DNA of 29,032 nucleotides. Source: Reticulitermes lucifugus. Lineage: Eukaryota; Arthropoda; Insecta; Blattodea; Rhinotermitidae. Positions 23,501 to 29,032 of the stretch are shown in pieces (position 1 is the stretch's first letter; every line of letters begins with the position of its first letter). The notes beneath the pieces are model-generated. The model worked only from the letters and a program-made list of their open reading frames with translations, made no database searches and was not told where the DNA came from. A program made the position numbers and the translations under genes. The stretch is from the NCBI GenBank assembly GCA_026260175.1, contig JAKCWW010005587.1:6775-35806 (forward strand), given 5' to 3'.

Positions 23501-26500
23501 TCAGACAAAAGTTGTAGAGGAAATCAAAACACATACTTCATGTTCATTAACTTTTTTCCGAAAATTGCGCCATTTATAAGACGTGGAGAAATATGGTAGA
23601 TCCAGAGAGGACACAGATGACAATATAATATGGCGCATGCGCTTTGCGTGCTGGGTAACTAAGGTCACAGACACACACTCACAATAATTACGTAATACTT
23701 TTTTTTTTCCACGGCAACAATGGTTACGCCAATGCGCCTCAATGTTACGTTGGCAAGTACACTGCCTGTCTTGATCTGTGTTGTCATATGTAGGCCTGGG
23801 CAGAGTAAGAGACGGGATGAAAATACGGTTCCTAAGTGCGTCATTTAACACACGCTGTCAGTTACTAAGATTATATAGCTTCGCTCATAGTTGAGTGAAA
23901 TAAGTATGGAGCGTTGGTGGAATTACACTGACAGGGGAAGCCGAAATTCTATCGAGAGAAACCTGCCCCAATACCACTCCATCACAAAACTCAAATGACC
24001 TGGCATGGGATCGAACCCGGGGCTCCACGATGAGAGGTCGGCAGCCACCCGCCTGAGCCATGGCTTGGCTAACACTTAAAAAAATGCTGGATAAACTGCG
24101 CATAATGAAGAGCTTCATAATCAGTACTGTCCTCCAAATATTATTATAGAGGTCAGACCGAGAAGGATGAAATTACTGGGGTATGTAGCACGCATAGAAC
24201 AGAAGAGAAAGGAAGAAAGGAATAAACCCCTTGGAAGGCCTAAGCATAGGCAGCATACAAATTAAGCAATCCGGATATAAGGCTGTGGAGCGAAGTTTAG
24301 GCAAGGTCCAGAGTTGGACTCTTGTAAAAAAGTAATGAATCTGTGGATCGCCTACGATGCTGCGAACTTCACTTGATTGTAGCAACTACTGAATTCTGAA
24401 TGAAGGCTGTTTCTAAGAGTTGGTCCTGCGTGGGTAGATTTCTGTGTTGTCCTCATTCGCCCCATGACTCTTAACTCTAGTTGGTCCTGCGTGGGTAGAA
24501 TTCTGTGTTGCCCTAATTCGCCCATTCTTCATTTATTCATAAGGGTTTAGAAAGCCATGTCAATACACGAGGAAAAAGGCTAGAACAAGAACGTGCTAAT
24601 AGAAGCACATAACAAAAAGTTAGTATAAGGGTGTGGATTGTAAAGTTTATGGAATACGAAAAATGTGTACATAATCTGTACGTTGTACGTACTCTTTCTC
24701 TTTGCCTGAGAATGGAGACAAGGCCAGTCTCCGAAAAGTCCCAGACAATAGACAGTGTCCAAAGGAAATGTTCCTATGGCTGTAAGTACAATTCGTAGCA
24801 CATAAGCCAACGCCTATGACACGTTGACACATTGGAATATTTGTTCATTTAAATTTGTTTCCCCTATGCTTTCTGCATCACCGCCCATTTTAAGTGAATC
24901 ATCCCAGTAACACAAGACGACTCTTCCTCGTCGTGCAGTGTTCTACATTCGTTTGCTATGTTCACTCATTCCCTTCAACACGTTGTTCCGTGCTATTCTG
25001 CTTCTGTTTTAGCAGGGTGTGAGGCAAAGTTCCACAGCGATATCACGCAGCACGTAAAACTGTAATCTTACTTTTACGTACTTGAATACTGGAAGAAGAT
25101 TTTTAAATTGAGCACTTGATGACGATGTGTGGCTGAAATACGATGTTTATGTAATTTTCAAAACAAATCCACCATTAAAACAAAATTCAGTAAAATTTCC
25201 ACTGTAATGGATGTTCCTTCAGAAGTTGCCTTAATAACCTGAGAAAGAAATTTCCAGTTAACTCCATTCTAATCGTCAGACTTTCACGTATGGTGTTCAG
25301 TGCATTGGACAGGCTTTTAGGGTTGGGCCACGTACAGGAATGAACATATCCCGATACTTCGGCAAATGCATTAGCCGAAACGTCGGAAAAGTTAATTCCT
25401 TTAAGTGGCCTAACTTAGACGGCCGATTAAACGCAACGTACTTGTATATCCATGCTTAAAATACGTCTTTGTCCCTAGTAAGATACTAACCAATTTATTA
25501 CTTTCACAATCTCTTCTATAAATCAGAATCCGGGATAGCGTAGTCAGTATACTGACTAGCCTACGAGCTGGATGATGGCATTTCGAATCTCGGCAGGGGG
25601 AAAAGATTTACATACTCTCCAAAACGTCTAGATCGGCTCTGGGGCCCAACCGGTCTCCTATTCAATGGGTAAGGACGGCTCTTTCCCCGGGATTAAAGCG
25701 GCCGGGACTTGAGCCTGACCACTCACCTCCATCTGGTGCAAAGGTTAAGGATGAATGGAGCTATACCTTCAATCTCCGCATATGCCTTCACGGCGTGGAC
25801 AGCGAAAACCTTACTTTCACTTCTGTAGGATCACATTCAACACTACATCCATATTGCCTGTCTACAACCTGCAACCGCCCTTTTCCCGTAACATTTTCTA
25901 ACACAGCGTTAGATTTGCTGCTTCCTAATACTGCCCCTACAAGCCAACTCATCCATCTTGATTTGTTCACCACAATGGTATAAACTGATGTTCTTTATAG
26001 AAATAAGTTTAGGGTCTCCATTACCGCGTCGGATTTATTGTTTTGTACGTTTTTAACGTCGTCTCAGAATGAAGAGAGTGATTACTTTTCTGTTCTCCGC
26101 ACGTTGTCGATTTCCAAGTCATTTCGCATTACTACACAGAGCTCACACACATTAACATGTGAGGCGGGCGTCATAAACTTGTACATACGCGGTCGGCACT
26201 CAAAGCGACTTCAGGAACAGAAAAGAGAAACCTTTTAGAGGTCCTGTATTCTATCACACAAAAGAAAGAAAATTAATGTGAGAAACCAGATATTGTTTAC
26301 GTATCGTCAGTCAACCATTTGTGTTCGGTTTTTAGTTTATGGGGTCTTCATATTTCACACAGCATTTTCATTTAATTTAAAAAAATACATCGAATACGAA
26401 TACCAAGGTTAAGGTACTCATTCCGACAGTTTCATTCAGTTGGGATTCTAACGTCCTTATATGTGAATATATGTAGTTCGAATACCATGTGCTAATACAG

Positions 26501-28139
26501 ATACTTTAATGAAGACTTACCGTTGTGTTTTTGTACCTGTCTAATTATTAATAAGAGTGTCGTCAAACACTTCCATATTTATTGTATAACAACAGTCTGT
26601 TAACCATAAACTACATGTTTCGGCCCAAAAATGCCATAACAGGCTTTACATAAAAATAAAAAAGAAATTGAAATATATTACGTATGTGTATTTAGTGTGA
26701 GATCTCACATTTACATGATTCATTTACATTTATACATATTTTGTGATGAATACACTCGACACCAAATTTAATGCACATTTTTTTGTGAAGAAGGGCACCG
26801 CAGCAGAAGCTACGGACGCACCGCAGCCTGAAGGCTTATTGTGCAACCCTGTGATGAAGATGAAGAGAAAGATTATTAGTTTTTTTTTTATTTTTCCAAG
26901 TAATGGAGCACCGGTAGAATGAAATTGACATAGGAAGACGGAAGTACTCGGGGGAAAACCTGTCCCAGTGCCACTTTGTCCACCACAAATCCCACACGGA
27001 CCGACCCCGGGATCGAACCCGGGCCTCCACGGTGGAAAGCCGGCGACTAACCGCCTGAGCCATGGCACGGCCCTAATTCAAATTAGTTCAGTATTTTAAG
27101 AGATAATAGATGCAGGTAGACGGACTTACGGAATCTCTCGGATTTGTCGTCGTCTGCGAGGACGCGCCCCTTCATGTCGACGCGGACGTTGTTGCTGCTG
27201 CAGTCGTTGTACAGGCGCACGGACCGCACCATGGAAGGCACCGCTCCGCAGATCACCACCTGCCGACACACCAGGCCTTCATGCACAGTGTACACAGACA
27301 CAAACATTAAATTAGCCCCACAGCGTTCAAATAAACCCGAATGGCAAAGAACATCCTGATTATGCATTAATTTTATACATTTTGTGCAAACGCTCTTAAA
27401 AGAATAAACTGTTATTCATTTCCCATATAAATATATAATTTCAGAGCTCAAGACTTAATGCGTGAAATATACCGAAGAGGTAACGCATAATGTGGACTTC
27501 CGTAAAGTTCACAGTTCGCTTATCACTCTTAGGTTGAACAAGTAATTTATGAGCTGGAAATGTAGACTGGATAGTGGAAACAAAATTGCATTCACTGCAC
27601 AACACGCATACCTCATGGACAGGTCGTAAATTCGCAAACACTTCGGTATATGTCACCTTCCATATAAATTGCTTGCAACACAGATCCCTCTCGGCCATGC
27701 AATTCCGAATTCATCACTCTACGTTACTCCCTTCTCCCATTATACCACACAACCGATGCAGCCGATATAGCATTATCAGATCGACCACAAACCTACCAAT
27801 CGTCTGCCGAATGTTGAAGCTTGTATCGGTCTGTTGTAAACCCGAAGAATGTCATTATCCGCTCTTCTTGACATGGCGTTACCTTTTATGGTGTCCCCAG
27901 TACAACCGCTGTCACGGGATGGCCCGGCGGACGCATACTTCCTATGTGATGACGCTGCCGTGCTCAGGAACACGATAAAAAGAACACACTGTATATGAAT
28001 AGCGTGACTTAAGCTGACTTACCATCAGGAGACACAACAACTTCGCTGAGACGGCAAGCTGTGGTAACCTGCAACAAGAGAACAAATCTGCATCAGTACG
28101 CGTGCCAGTGCCACAGATGACACATTACCGAAACTTCAT
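4073..28139 (-). CDS. fgf8: FGF8-class fibroblast growth factor ligand, five-exon gene model
   Basis: The spliced model joins 28139-28129, 28068-28023, 27259-27130, 6257-6151 and 4438-4073 into 219 residues plus stop, close to the usual size of FGF8-type ligands. Residues 1-28 are a signal peptide with hydrophobic core L14-A25. A beta-trefoil FGF core runs from about R34 to D160. C88 and C106 match the two cysteines of FGF8-type cores, 18 residues apart. The core also shows RLY-x-C at 34-39, YLCFNRK at 86-92, NGYNRY at 114-119 and VGFNRRGRP at 129-137. Possible N-glycosylation sites are N64, N124 and N176. The tail from about 170 to 219 is basic. In flies the related ligands Thisbe and Pyramus are secreted and signal through the FGF receptor Heartless in mesoderm and muscle development; the same role here is inferred. 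The fly proteins are far longer, so this short form resembles the compact Fgf8 of other insects. Branchless is the alternative, but the signal peptide leading straight into the core argues against it. Confidence 0.9.
5759..5803 (-). ncRNA. hammerhead-like ribozyme motif, Penelope-type
   Basis: On the minus strand: stem I 5' side TACCC, core CTGATGA, one extra T, stem II GGCCG-AGTCA-CGGCC, core GAAAC, a short ATAT, then GTA (predicted cleavage after the A at 5764) and stem I 3' side GGGTG. Stem II pairs perfectly over 5 bp and stem I over 4 bp plus a wobble. Helix III is palindromic (ACATATGT), as in hammerheads that work as dimers. It lies in FGF intron 4 in the sense of transcription. The extra T after CTGATGA departs from the classical core, so activity is uncertain. 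Confidence 0.6.
6013..6121. repeat. inverted repeat 30 nt downstream of FGF exon 4 donor
   Basis: A 21-nt arm at 6013-6033 is complementary to 6101-6121 with two mismatches and about 67 nt between them. In the FGF transcript the hairpin starts about 30 nt after the exon 4 splice donor. Confidence 0.7.
6151..6257 (-). CDS. fgf8: FGF exon 4: middle of FGF core
   Basis: This 107-nt exon has a strong acceptor TTTTCTTTTACAG and donor GTAAGTAC. Its first two bases complete Q63 (C|AA), then it encodes N64-S98, ending on a codon boundary. [14 protein letters not shown] (84-97) is the FGF signature around the first conserved cysteine (C88). Most FGFs have glycine where W93 stands here, a noticeable substitution. 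N64-L-T is a possible glycosylation site. A middle core exon of about 105 nt is the usual FGF layout. Confidence 0.92.
6975..7035 (-). mobile_element. SINE family A, 3' end fragment
   Basis: The plus strand reads GCCATGAAGGAGGCATAGC and then CTCGGCGCTAGATGGAGGTGA. These are the reverse of the family's 3' wording (CACCTCCATCTAGCGCCGAGG, then CATAGC/CTCC, then CCTTCATGGC). Only the last 60 bases are present. Confidence 0.65.
8250..8820 (-). mobile_element. SINE family A, old copy split by about 200 bp of foreign sequence
   Basis: The tRNA-like head lies at about 8700-8820 with a decayed B-box (GTGGTTCGGTTCTTAG). The family body (CTCTGAGGCC, AGTCTCCTATGTAATGGGTA) and 3' end (GTCGCCTCCATC, GGAGCTATATCTCCAC) lie at about 8250-8440. 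The 8450-8690 segment between them does not match the family and is probably a later insertion. The junctions are approximate. Confidence 0.6.
9510..9750 (-). mobile_element. SINE family A, near full length
   Basis: Minus strand order: A-box region (GGATAGTGACTACGTTACGAG), B-box GGGTTCGAATCC, GGCAGGAGCAAGAGATTTTTC, body, CCCGGGGATAAAACGGTCG, GTTGAGGTCAAGAGTGATTG, and end CCTTCATGGCGTGGCC. All main blocks of the family are present in order. The head is degraded. Confidence 0.8.
10424..10466. repeat. short foldback carrying hammerhead-like ends
   Basis: ACTACATGTTT (10424-10434) is the exact reverse complement of AAACATGTAGT (10456-10466). The right side reads GGCCGAAACATGTAG, the 3' half of the hammerhead-like motif also seen at 18.7 kb. 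The CTGANGA box is lost. Confidence 0.6.
10593..10645 (-). other. decayed hammerhead-like motif
   Basis: On the minus strand it ends CTTTCGAAACGTCGGAACG, the GAAAC-GTC-stem I portion of the family. The expected CTGANGA box reads TTCGAAAA, so the core is broken. Confidence 0.4.
11083..11130. repeat. perfect 48-bp palindrome
   Basis: A 24-nt arm (11083-11106) is followed without spacer by its exact reverse complement (11107-11130). The centre is TTCTAGAA. Symmetry stops abruptly on both sides. Confidence 0.97.
11230..11400 (-). mobile_element. SINE family A, 5' part only
   Basis: The minus strand begins GGGAGCCGAGATAGCTCAGTTGG (A-box). It passes a damaged B-box (GTTCGATATACGG) and a GGCAAGGGCAAGCGATTTTG block, then fades near 11230. 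The head is closest to a tRNA of all copies but the B-box is broken. Confidence 0.75.
11478..11526. repeat. (TAA)n microsatellite
   Basis: About sixteen uninterrupted TAA units. Confidence 0.97.
12405..12665 (-). mobile_element. SINE family A, near full length
   Basis: The minus strand shows the tRNA-like head (GGCCGAATCCGGGATAGTG), a decayed B-box (GGACGCGACTCCCGGC), GGCAGAGGCAAGAAACTTT, the body with TATGGGGCTC, GTAAAGCGGCCAAGG and the 3' end GCCTTCATGTTG. All blocks are present in order. Confidence 0.75.
13708..13746. other. assembly gap (39 N)
   Basis: A run of 39 undetermined bases directly after a run of eight C. A single N at 17506 likewise follows a run of twelve C. Confidence 0.98.
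13780..13960 (-). mobile_element. tRNA-related SINE, a third family
   Basis: Minus strand: GCTGAGCCAGTGGCTGCGCGG, B-box GGGCTCGAATCCCGCC, then a body GGCATGGATGTCTGTCTCTTG with a GT-rich stretch and CGGGCTGATCACTCGTCC. The body differs from families A and B. The 3' end runs towards the assembly gap. Confidence 0.6.
14597..14639 (+). other. decayed hammerhead-like motif
   Basis: TACC, then CTGAAAA (for CTGAAGA), GAAGCAAGCTCCACC, GAAACGTC, GGTA. The GAAAC-GTC box and a 4-bp stem I survive; the first core box is mutated. Confidence 0.45.
14701..15243 (+). mobile_element. unnamed interspersed repeat of about 543 bp, copy 1
   Basis: It aligns end to end with 23232-23773 in the same orientation. 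Both start AGGCGCGTTCACAAAATTGC and end TGCCTGTCTTG. Shared blocks include CTGTCTGTC followed by CCGTCCGTCC, TTTTCATGAAATTT, GGGTACTTTACACGA, TTTCAGACAAAAGTTGTAGA and GGCGCATGCGC. No terminal inverted repeat, poly-A tail or protein is visible. It is probably a non-autonomous element; class unknown. Confidence 0.8.
16704..16991. mobile_element. foldback element with 105-nt arms and flanking 13-bp direct repeats
   Basis: Arms 16745-16849 and 16875-16979 are reverse complements with six mismatches around a 25-nt loop. CAGAACAAATTAT occurs at 16704-16716 and 16979-16991, a likely target duplication. Each arm contains GGTCCC/GGGACC hairpin wording followed by CCCGAAACGTCGGTAA, the hammerhead-like signature, so two motif copies lie head-to-head. 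CTGANGA is mutated (GTGAGAA in the right arm). Confidence 0.85.
17745..18555. repeat. 48-bp minisatellite
   Basis: From about 17776 six units of 48 bp (CAGGTCTATATCTTACGTAG, then TAACGCTCTCGTGGTGCTAT, then AGTCTACA) follow each other with few changes. The array then decays through divergent units that keep TCTACA and TTACGTAG until about 18555. Each unit holds the palindrome TACGTA. Confidence 0.92.
18708..18751 (+). ncRNA. hammerhead-like ribozyme motif, best preserved copy
   Basis: Stem I AACTCC (18708-18713), core CTGAGGA, extra T, stem II GGCACC-CC-GGTGCC, core GAAAC (18736-18740), AT, GTA (predicted cleavage after 18745), stem I GGAGTT (18746-18751). Stems I and II both pair perfectly over 6 bp. 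Helix III is the palindrome ACATGT, suited to dimer formation. Penelope-like retroelements carry hammerheads of this kind. As in the 5.8-kb copy, a T lies between CTGANGA and stem II. Confidence 0.65.
18785..18980 (+). mobile_element. SINE family A lacking its 5' head
   Basis: It begins near an intact B-box (GGGTTCGAACCCC). It continues GGGGGCAAGAGGTTTTCTC, CTGGGGCCCACC, GGAGCCGGGACGAAG, ACCACTCACCCTCATCTAGC, GAGCTCTACCCC and GCCTACATGGCATGC. The A-box half is missing. It starts 34 bases after the hammerhead-like motif, so a Penelope-type element and the SINE may have joined here. Confidence 0.8.
20000..20270 (+). pseudogene. LINE reverse-transcriptase C-terminal remnant
   Basis: The plus strand keeps the recognisable end of non-LTR ORF2 proteins: a [12 protein letters not shown] segment (usually GHVARMDE), then NRKI and [13 protein letters not shown] wording (usually GKPEGKRPLGRP). 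It is broken by stops and frameshifts. Later GGGACTCTTGTAAACACAGTAATGAAT matches the family's 3' wording. Confidence 0.5.
20371..20396. repeat. (TAAA)n microsatellite, imperfect
   Basis: Repeated TAAA units with one TAAG. Confidence 0.85.
20780..21205 (-). pseudogene. LINE ORF2 C-terminal remnant, 5' truncated
   Basis: The minus strand encodes [20 protein letters not shown], then [20 protein letters not shown] and RRLNWNGH, the well-known tail of insect non-LTR retrotransposon ORF2. A frame change follows. The next frame reads [20 protein letters not shown], then [14 protein letters not shown], with an internal stop. The reverse-transcriptase catalytic domain is absent, so the copy is dead. 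Confidence 0.85.
21355..21605 (+). mobile_element. SINE family B copy, plus strand
   Basis: A tRNA-like head (TAACGTAGGTCAGTTGGTTGG) is followed by GACAAAGTGGCAGTGGAAGA and GGTTTTCTCCCGA. These are the same body blocks seen on the minus strand at 26.9-27.07 kb. It ends at an A-rich tail (AAAATAAAAAG). Confidence 0.65.
21921..21968 (+). other. decayed hammerhead-like motif
   Basis: The first core CTGAAGA is intact at 21927-21933. The second reads GATAC instead of GAAAC, then GTC. The same GGAAGCAGCAAG stem region is seen at 14.6 kb. Confidence 0.45.
22119..22181. repeat. compound (ACT)n(AAT)n microsatellite
   Basis: ACT units with a few variants change into AAT units without spacer. Confidence 0.95.
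22404..22585. mobile_element. foldback element with 81-nt arms
   Basis: Arms 22404-22484 and 22505-22585 are reverse complements with twelve mismatches around a 20-nt loop. The right arm reads GATGGGACCGATAGG, CTGTCCCGAAACGTCGGTAA and ACGCCGCGTAGCATCCC, the same family as the foldback at 16.75 kb. Several of the differences are CG in the right arm against TG or CA in the left, so CpG decay explains part of the divergence. Confidence 0.85.
23115..23215 (+). mobile_element. tRNA-like SINE head, weak
   Basis: GCCCGGTAGCCGAGCTGTC (A-box-like) and CACAGCTTCGAATCC (B-box-like) are about 60 bases apart, as in class II tRNA-derived elements. No body can be assigned before the 543-bp repeat starts at 23232. 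Confidence 0.4.
23232..23773 (+). mobile_element. unnamed interspersed repeat of about 543 bp, copy 2
   Basis: End-to-end partner of 14701-15243, same orientation, both preceded by a short T run. It has a longer CCGTC tract and a T run at about 23699-23708. Confidence 0.8.
23910..24075 (-). mobile_element. SINE family B copy, minus strand
   Basis: Minus strand: AGCCAAGCCATGGCTCAGGCGG (A-box), CGTGGAGCCCCGGGTTCGATC (B-box), then TTTTGTGATGGAGTGGTATTG, GGGCAGGTTTCTCTCG and CGGCTTCCCCTGTCAGTG. It matches the copy at 26.9 kb block by block. Confidence 0.8.
24150..24370 (+). pseudogene. LINE ORF2 C-terminal remnant
   Basis: It encodes [12 protein letters not shown], then [10 protein letters not shown] and later a VMNLW-like tail. 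These are decayed forms of the GHVARM and PLGRP wording of insect non-LTR ORF2 ends. Stops interrupt it. Confidence 0.65.
24421..24533. repeat. tandem duplication, 61-bp period
   Basis: TGGTCCTGCGTGGGTAGA starts at 24421 and again at 24482. The rest of the two units (CTGTGTTG, ATTCGCCC) aligns with a few changes. Confidence 0.9.
25351..25386. repeat. short foldback with hammerhead-like ends
   Basis: CCGATACTTCGGC and GCCGAAACGTCGG are inverted copies with three mismatches and a 10-nt loop. The right side has the GAAACGTCGG signature. Confidence 0.5.
25527..25800 (+). mobile_element. SINE family A, full-length copy
   Basis: From CCGGGATAGCGTAGTCAGTA (A-box region) through B-box TTTCGAATCTCGGC, CTCTGGGGCCCAAC, CTCCTATTCAATGGGTAAGG, CCCGGGATTAAAGCGGCCGG, CACTCACCTCCATCTGGTG and GGAGCTATACC to GCCTTCACGGCGTGG. 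It shows the whole block order of the family. Confidence 0.88.
26611..26650 (-). other. decayed hammerhead-like motif
   Basis: The minus strand reads CCTGTTATGGC, a T-rich loop, then GGGCCGAAACATGTAG. GAAAC and GTA remain; the CTGANGA box is broken. Confidence 0.4.
26895..27075 (-). mobile_element. SINE family B, best preserved copy
   Basis: Minus strand: GGGCCGTGCCATGGCTCAGG (A-box), CCCGGGTTCGATCCCGG (consensus B-box), GGACAAAGTGGCACTGGGAC, AGGTTTTCCCCCGAG and CTTCCTATGTCAATTTCATT, then a T-rich region on the plus strand at 26880. The head begins 55 bases from FGF exon 3's donor. Confidence 0.85.
27130..27259 (-). CDS. fgf8: FGF exon 3: end of signal peptide and first core strands
   Basis: This 130-nt exon follows acceptor TGTCGGCAG and ends before donor GTAAGT. 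It encodes V20-F62 plus one base of Q63. Residues 20-28 finish the signal peptide. [15 protein letters not shown] (33-47), then GRVLADD, match the opening strands of FGF8-type cores (RLY, a short loop, a hydrophobic strand, then a G-R-V/I turn). The exon is GC-rich compared with the AT-rich flanking sequence, as expected of constrained coding DNA. It ends in phase 1, and exon 4 supplies the missing two bases. The intron after it is 20,872 nt. Confidence 0.9.
27260..28022 (-). other. FGF intron 2 (763 nt)
   Basis: Donor GTAAGT at 28022 and acceptor CGGCAG at 27260. I see no repeat or exon in it. Confidence 0.75.
28023..28068 (-). CDS. fgf8: FGF exon 2: signal peptide first half
   Basis: This 46-nt exon has an acceptor TTGTTGCAG and a consensus donor GTAAGT. 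In the frame that joins exon 3 it encodes the end of R4, then L5-M19 ([15 protein letters not shown]). Joined to the start of exon 3 (VVICGAVPS) it makes a continuous hydrophobic stretch, which is what a secreted FGF should have at its N-terminus. Cleavage is likely after about residue 25-28. The exon is too short to be found by ORF length; strong splice sites, matching phase and signal-peptide character support it. Confidence 0.72.
28129..28139 (-). CDS. fgf8: FGF exon 1: start codon and first three and two-thirds codons
   Basis: ATG AAG TTT CG, then donor GTAATG, encodes M-K-F and two bases of R4. An in-frame TAG lies four codons upstream of this ATG. Reading on without splicing meets TAA straight after R4, so a splice is required. 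The only usable GT before that stop leaves the phase that exon 2 needs. The 60-nt intron (28128-28069) has a branch-point-like TACTGAT and a pyrimidine-rich acceptor. The start has G at -3. The donor is weak at its fifth base and the intron is very short for such a genome, so an alternative upstream first exon outside the window remains possible. Confidence 0.55.
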
Positions 28140-29010
28140 GGCTGGTGACTAATGGCCAAATGCATCCGTCGGTGTGACACATCAAGGACACTGACTATAT
28201 CAGTAGAGCAGGGCTACCGTAGTAGACGACTAGGTTAGGGGATGGACGTCTGGCAGGGGCAAGAGATATCCCGGGAGGTAAAGCGGCCGAAGCCACTTAC
28301 ACATACGCCTTAATGGCGTGCATAGGGACATATTTACCTGTACTTTTTACGACTGTATAGTTATATGCAATGCTGTATTAAATGGAAATCATTTCAGACA
28401 TACCACAGTACGTTCGCAGAAGCTCGTATAACGCCTTCGTGCCCATCTTCTTGTGCTTAGTCTGCCCGATGTGCAAATTCCGCATGGGATATAACGTGTA
28501 TTTTGTGGACATCTATAATATTTAATAATGGCCCGTGTTATCATAAGAACAGTATACTTAACTTAGATACACCCTAAGTGCATTGAGTTGCCTATATAAT
28601 GTGGGTCTTACATTATAGTGACTGATACATACGATAATTCTGGAATAACAGAAATGGCTTAGTTTAATCAAAATCTGTCCAAGGACCCAAAAGATATATG
28701 TAAAAAATCATTTAGGCCCTTCAATAAAGTGGCTCTCAACCCTCTACGGAAAAGTGGTAATTACAAATACCACTTGTTTCAGCATTTTAAAATCTCTGTT
28801 TTTTCCCTACAGTTTATTTGTTGTGTGTGATTCCCAAATTAAACAACAATTATTTCCCTACACAGCATTCGCCGACAGTCCCTTGCAATGAAGACGCAGT
28901 GTTCAATACAAGACAGAAAATCAGTTGTTAAATACTTGTTAGATGAAACTCGTTCTTCAAACAAGCAACCAAATTCCGAAAGCCAGGCGTAAGATTCTCT
29001 CAACGGTATT
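28140..29010 (-). other. 5' flank of the FGF gene
   Basis: It should hold the 5' UTR and promoter, or a further intron. I cannot assign a TATA box or start site. The only recognisable item is a shortened SINE. Confidence 0.4.
28235..28330 (+). mobile_element. SINE family A, internally deleted
   Basis: GGCAGGGGCAAGAGATATC joins directly to CCCGGGAGGTAAAGCGGCCG and then CGCCTTAATGGCGTGCATAG, skipping the central body. Confidence 0.6.
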
Positions 29011-29032
29011 TGTGTGTGTGTGTGTGTGTGTG
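29011..29032. repeat. (TG)n microsatellite at window end
   Basis: Eleven TG units run to the last base, so the true length is unknown. Confidence 0.95.

Larger units (their letters stand above)
6258..27129 (-). other. FGF intron 3 (20,872 nt), filled with repeats
   Basis: Bounded by donor GTAAGT (27129) and acceptor TTTTACAG (6258). It holds nearly all SINE, LINE, foldback and minisatellite features listed separately. Stretches where I recognise nothing are about 6260-6970, 7060-8240, 8830-9500, 9760-10420, 10660-11080, 11530-12400, 12670-13690, 13960-14590, 15250-16700, 17000-17740, 18980-20000, 20270-20780, 21610-22110, 22590-23110, 24540-25340 and 25810-26610. Confidence 0.85.

Noticed and set aside
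28866..28992. Short plus-strand frame starting at an ATG near 28890
   Set aside because: About 34 codons, no similarity and no supporting signals.

Overview
The window looks like a euchoromatic stretch of a large, repeat-rich insect genome, probably Blattodea (cockroach or termite). This is inferred from the style of the tRNA-derived SINEs, the degraded LINE tails and the long introns. No bacterial-type gene organisation, operon or CRISPR array is visible.

The one protein-coding gene I can support is an FGF8-class fibroblast growth factor ligand (insect Fgf8 / thisbe-pyramus group) on the minus strand. It is read from the high-coordinate end down, in five pieces: a short start exon (28139-28129), a signal-peptide exon (28068-28023), and three exons that encode the FGF core and tail (27259-27130, 6257-6151 and 4438-4073). 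All splice junctions are GT-AG, the reading phases match at each one, and the coding sequence is 660 nt (219 residues plus stop). The introns are 60, 763, 20,872 and 1,712 nt long. Almost the whole window is therefore one gene: its 3' flank lies at 1-4072 and its 5' flank at 28140-29032. The core exons are strongly supported; the first exon is a reasoned proposal.

The large introns and flanks hold mobile-element debris. There are many copies of one tRNA-derived SINE family, further copies of two or three other tRNA-related SINEs, and three broken LINE 3' ends (20.0, 20.8-21.2 and 24.2 kb). Two alignable copies of an unnamed repeat of about 543 bp lie at 14.7 and 23.2 kb. There is also a 48-bp-period minisatellite (17.75-18.55 kb), a perfect 48-bp palindrome (11.08 kb) and several microsatellites.

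The most unusual layer is a set of short structured motifs resembling the hammerhead ribozymes of Penelope-like retroelements (CTGANGA, hairpin, GAAAC, GTH). Two are well preserved: one in intron 4 in the same sense as the FGF gene, and one at 18.7 kb on the other strand. Others are decayed, and several sit head-to-head, forming long foldbacks (105-nt arms at 16.75-16.98 kb, 81-nt arms at 22.40-22.59 kb).
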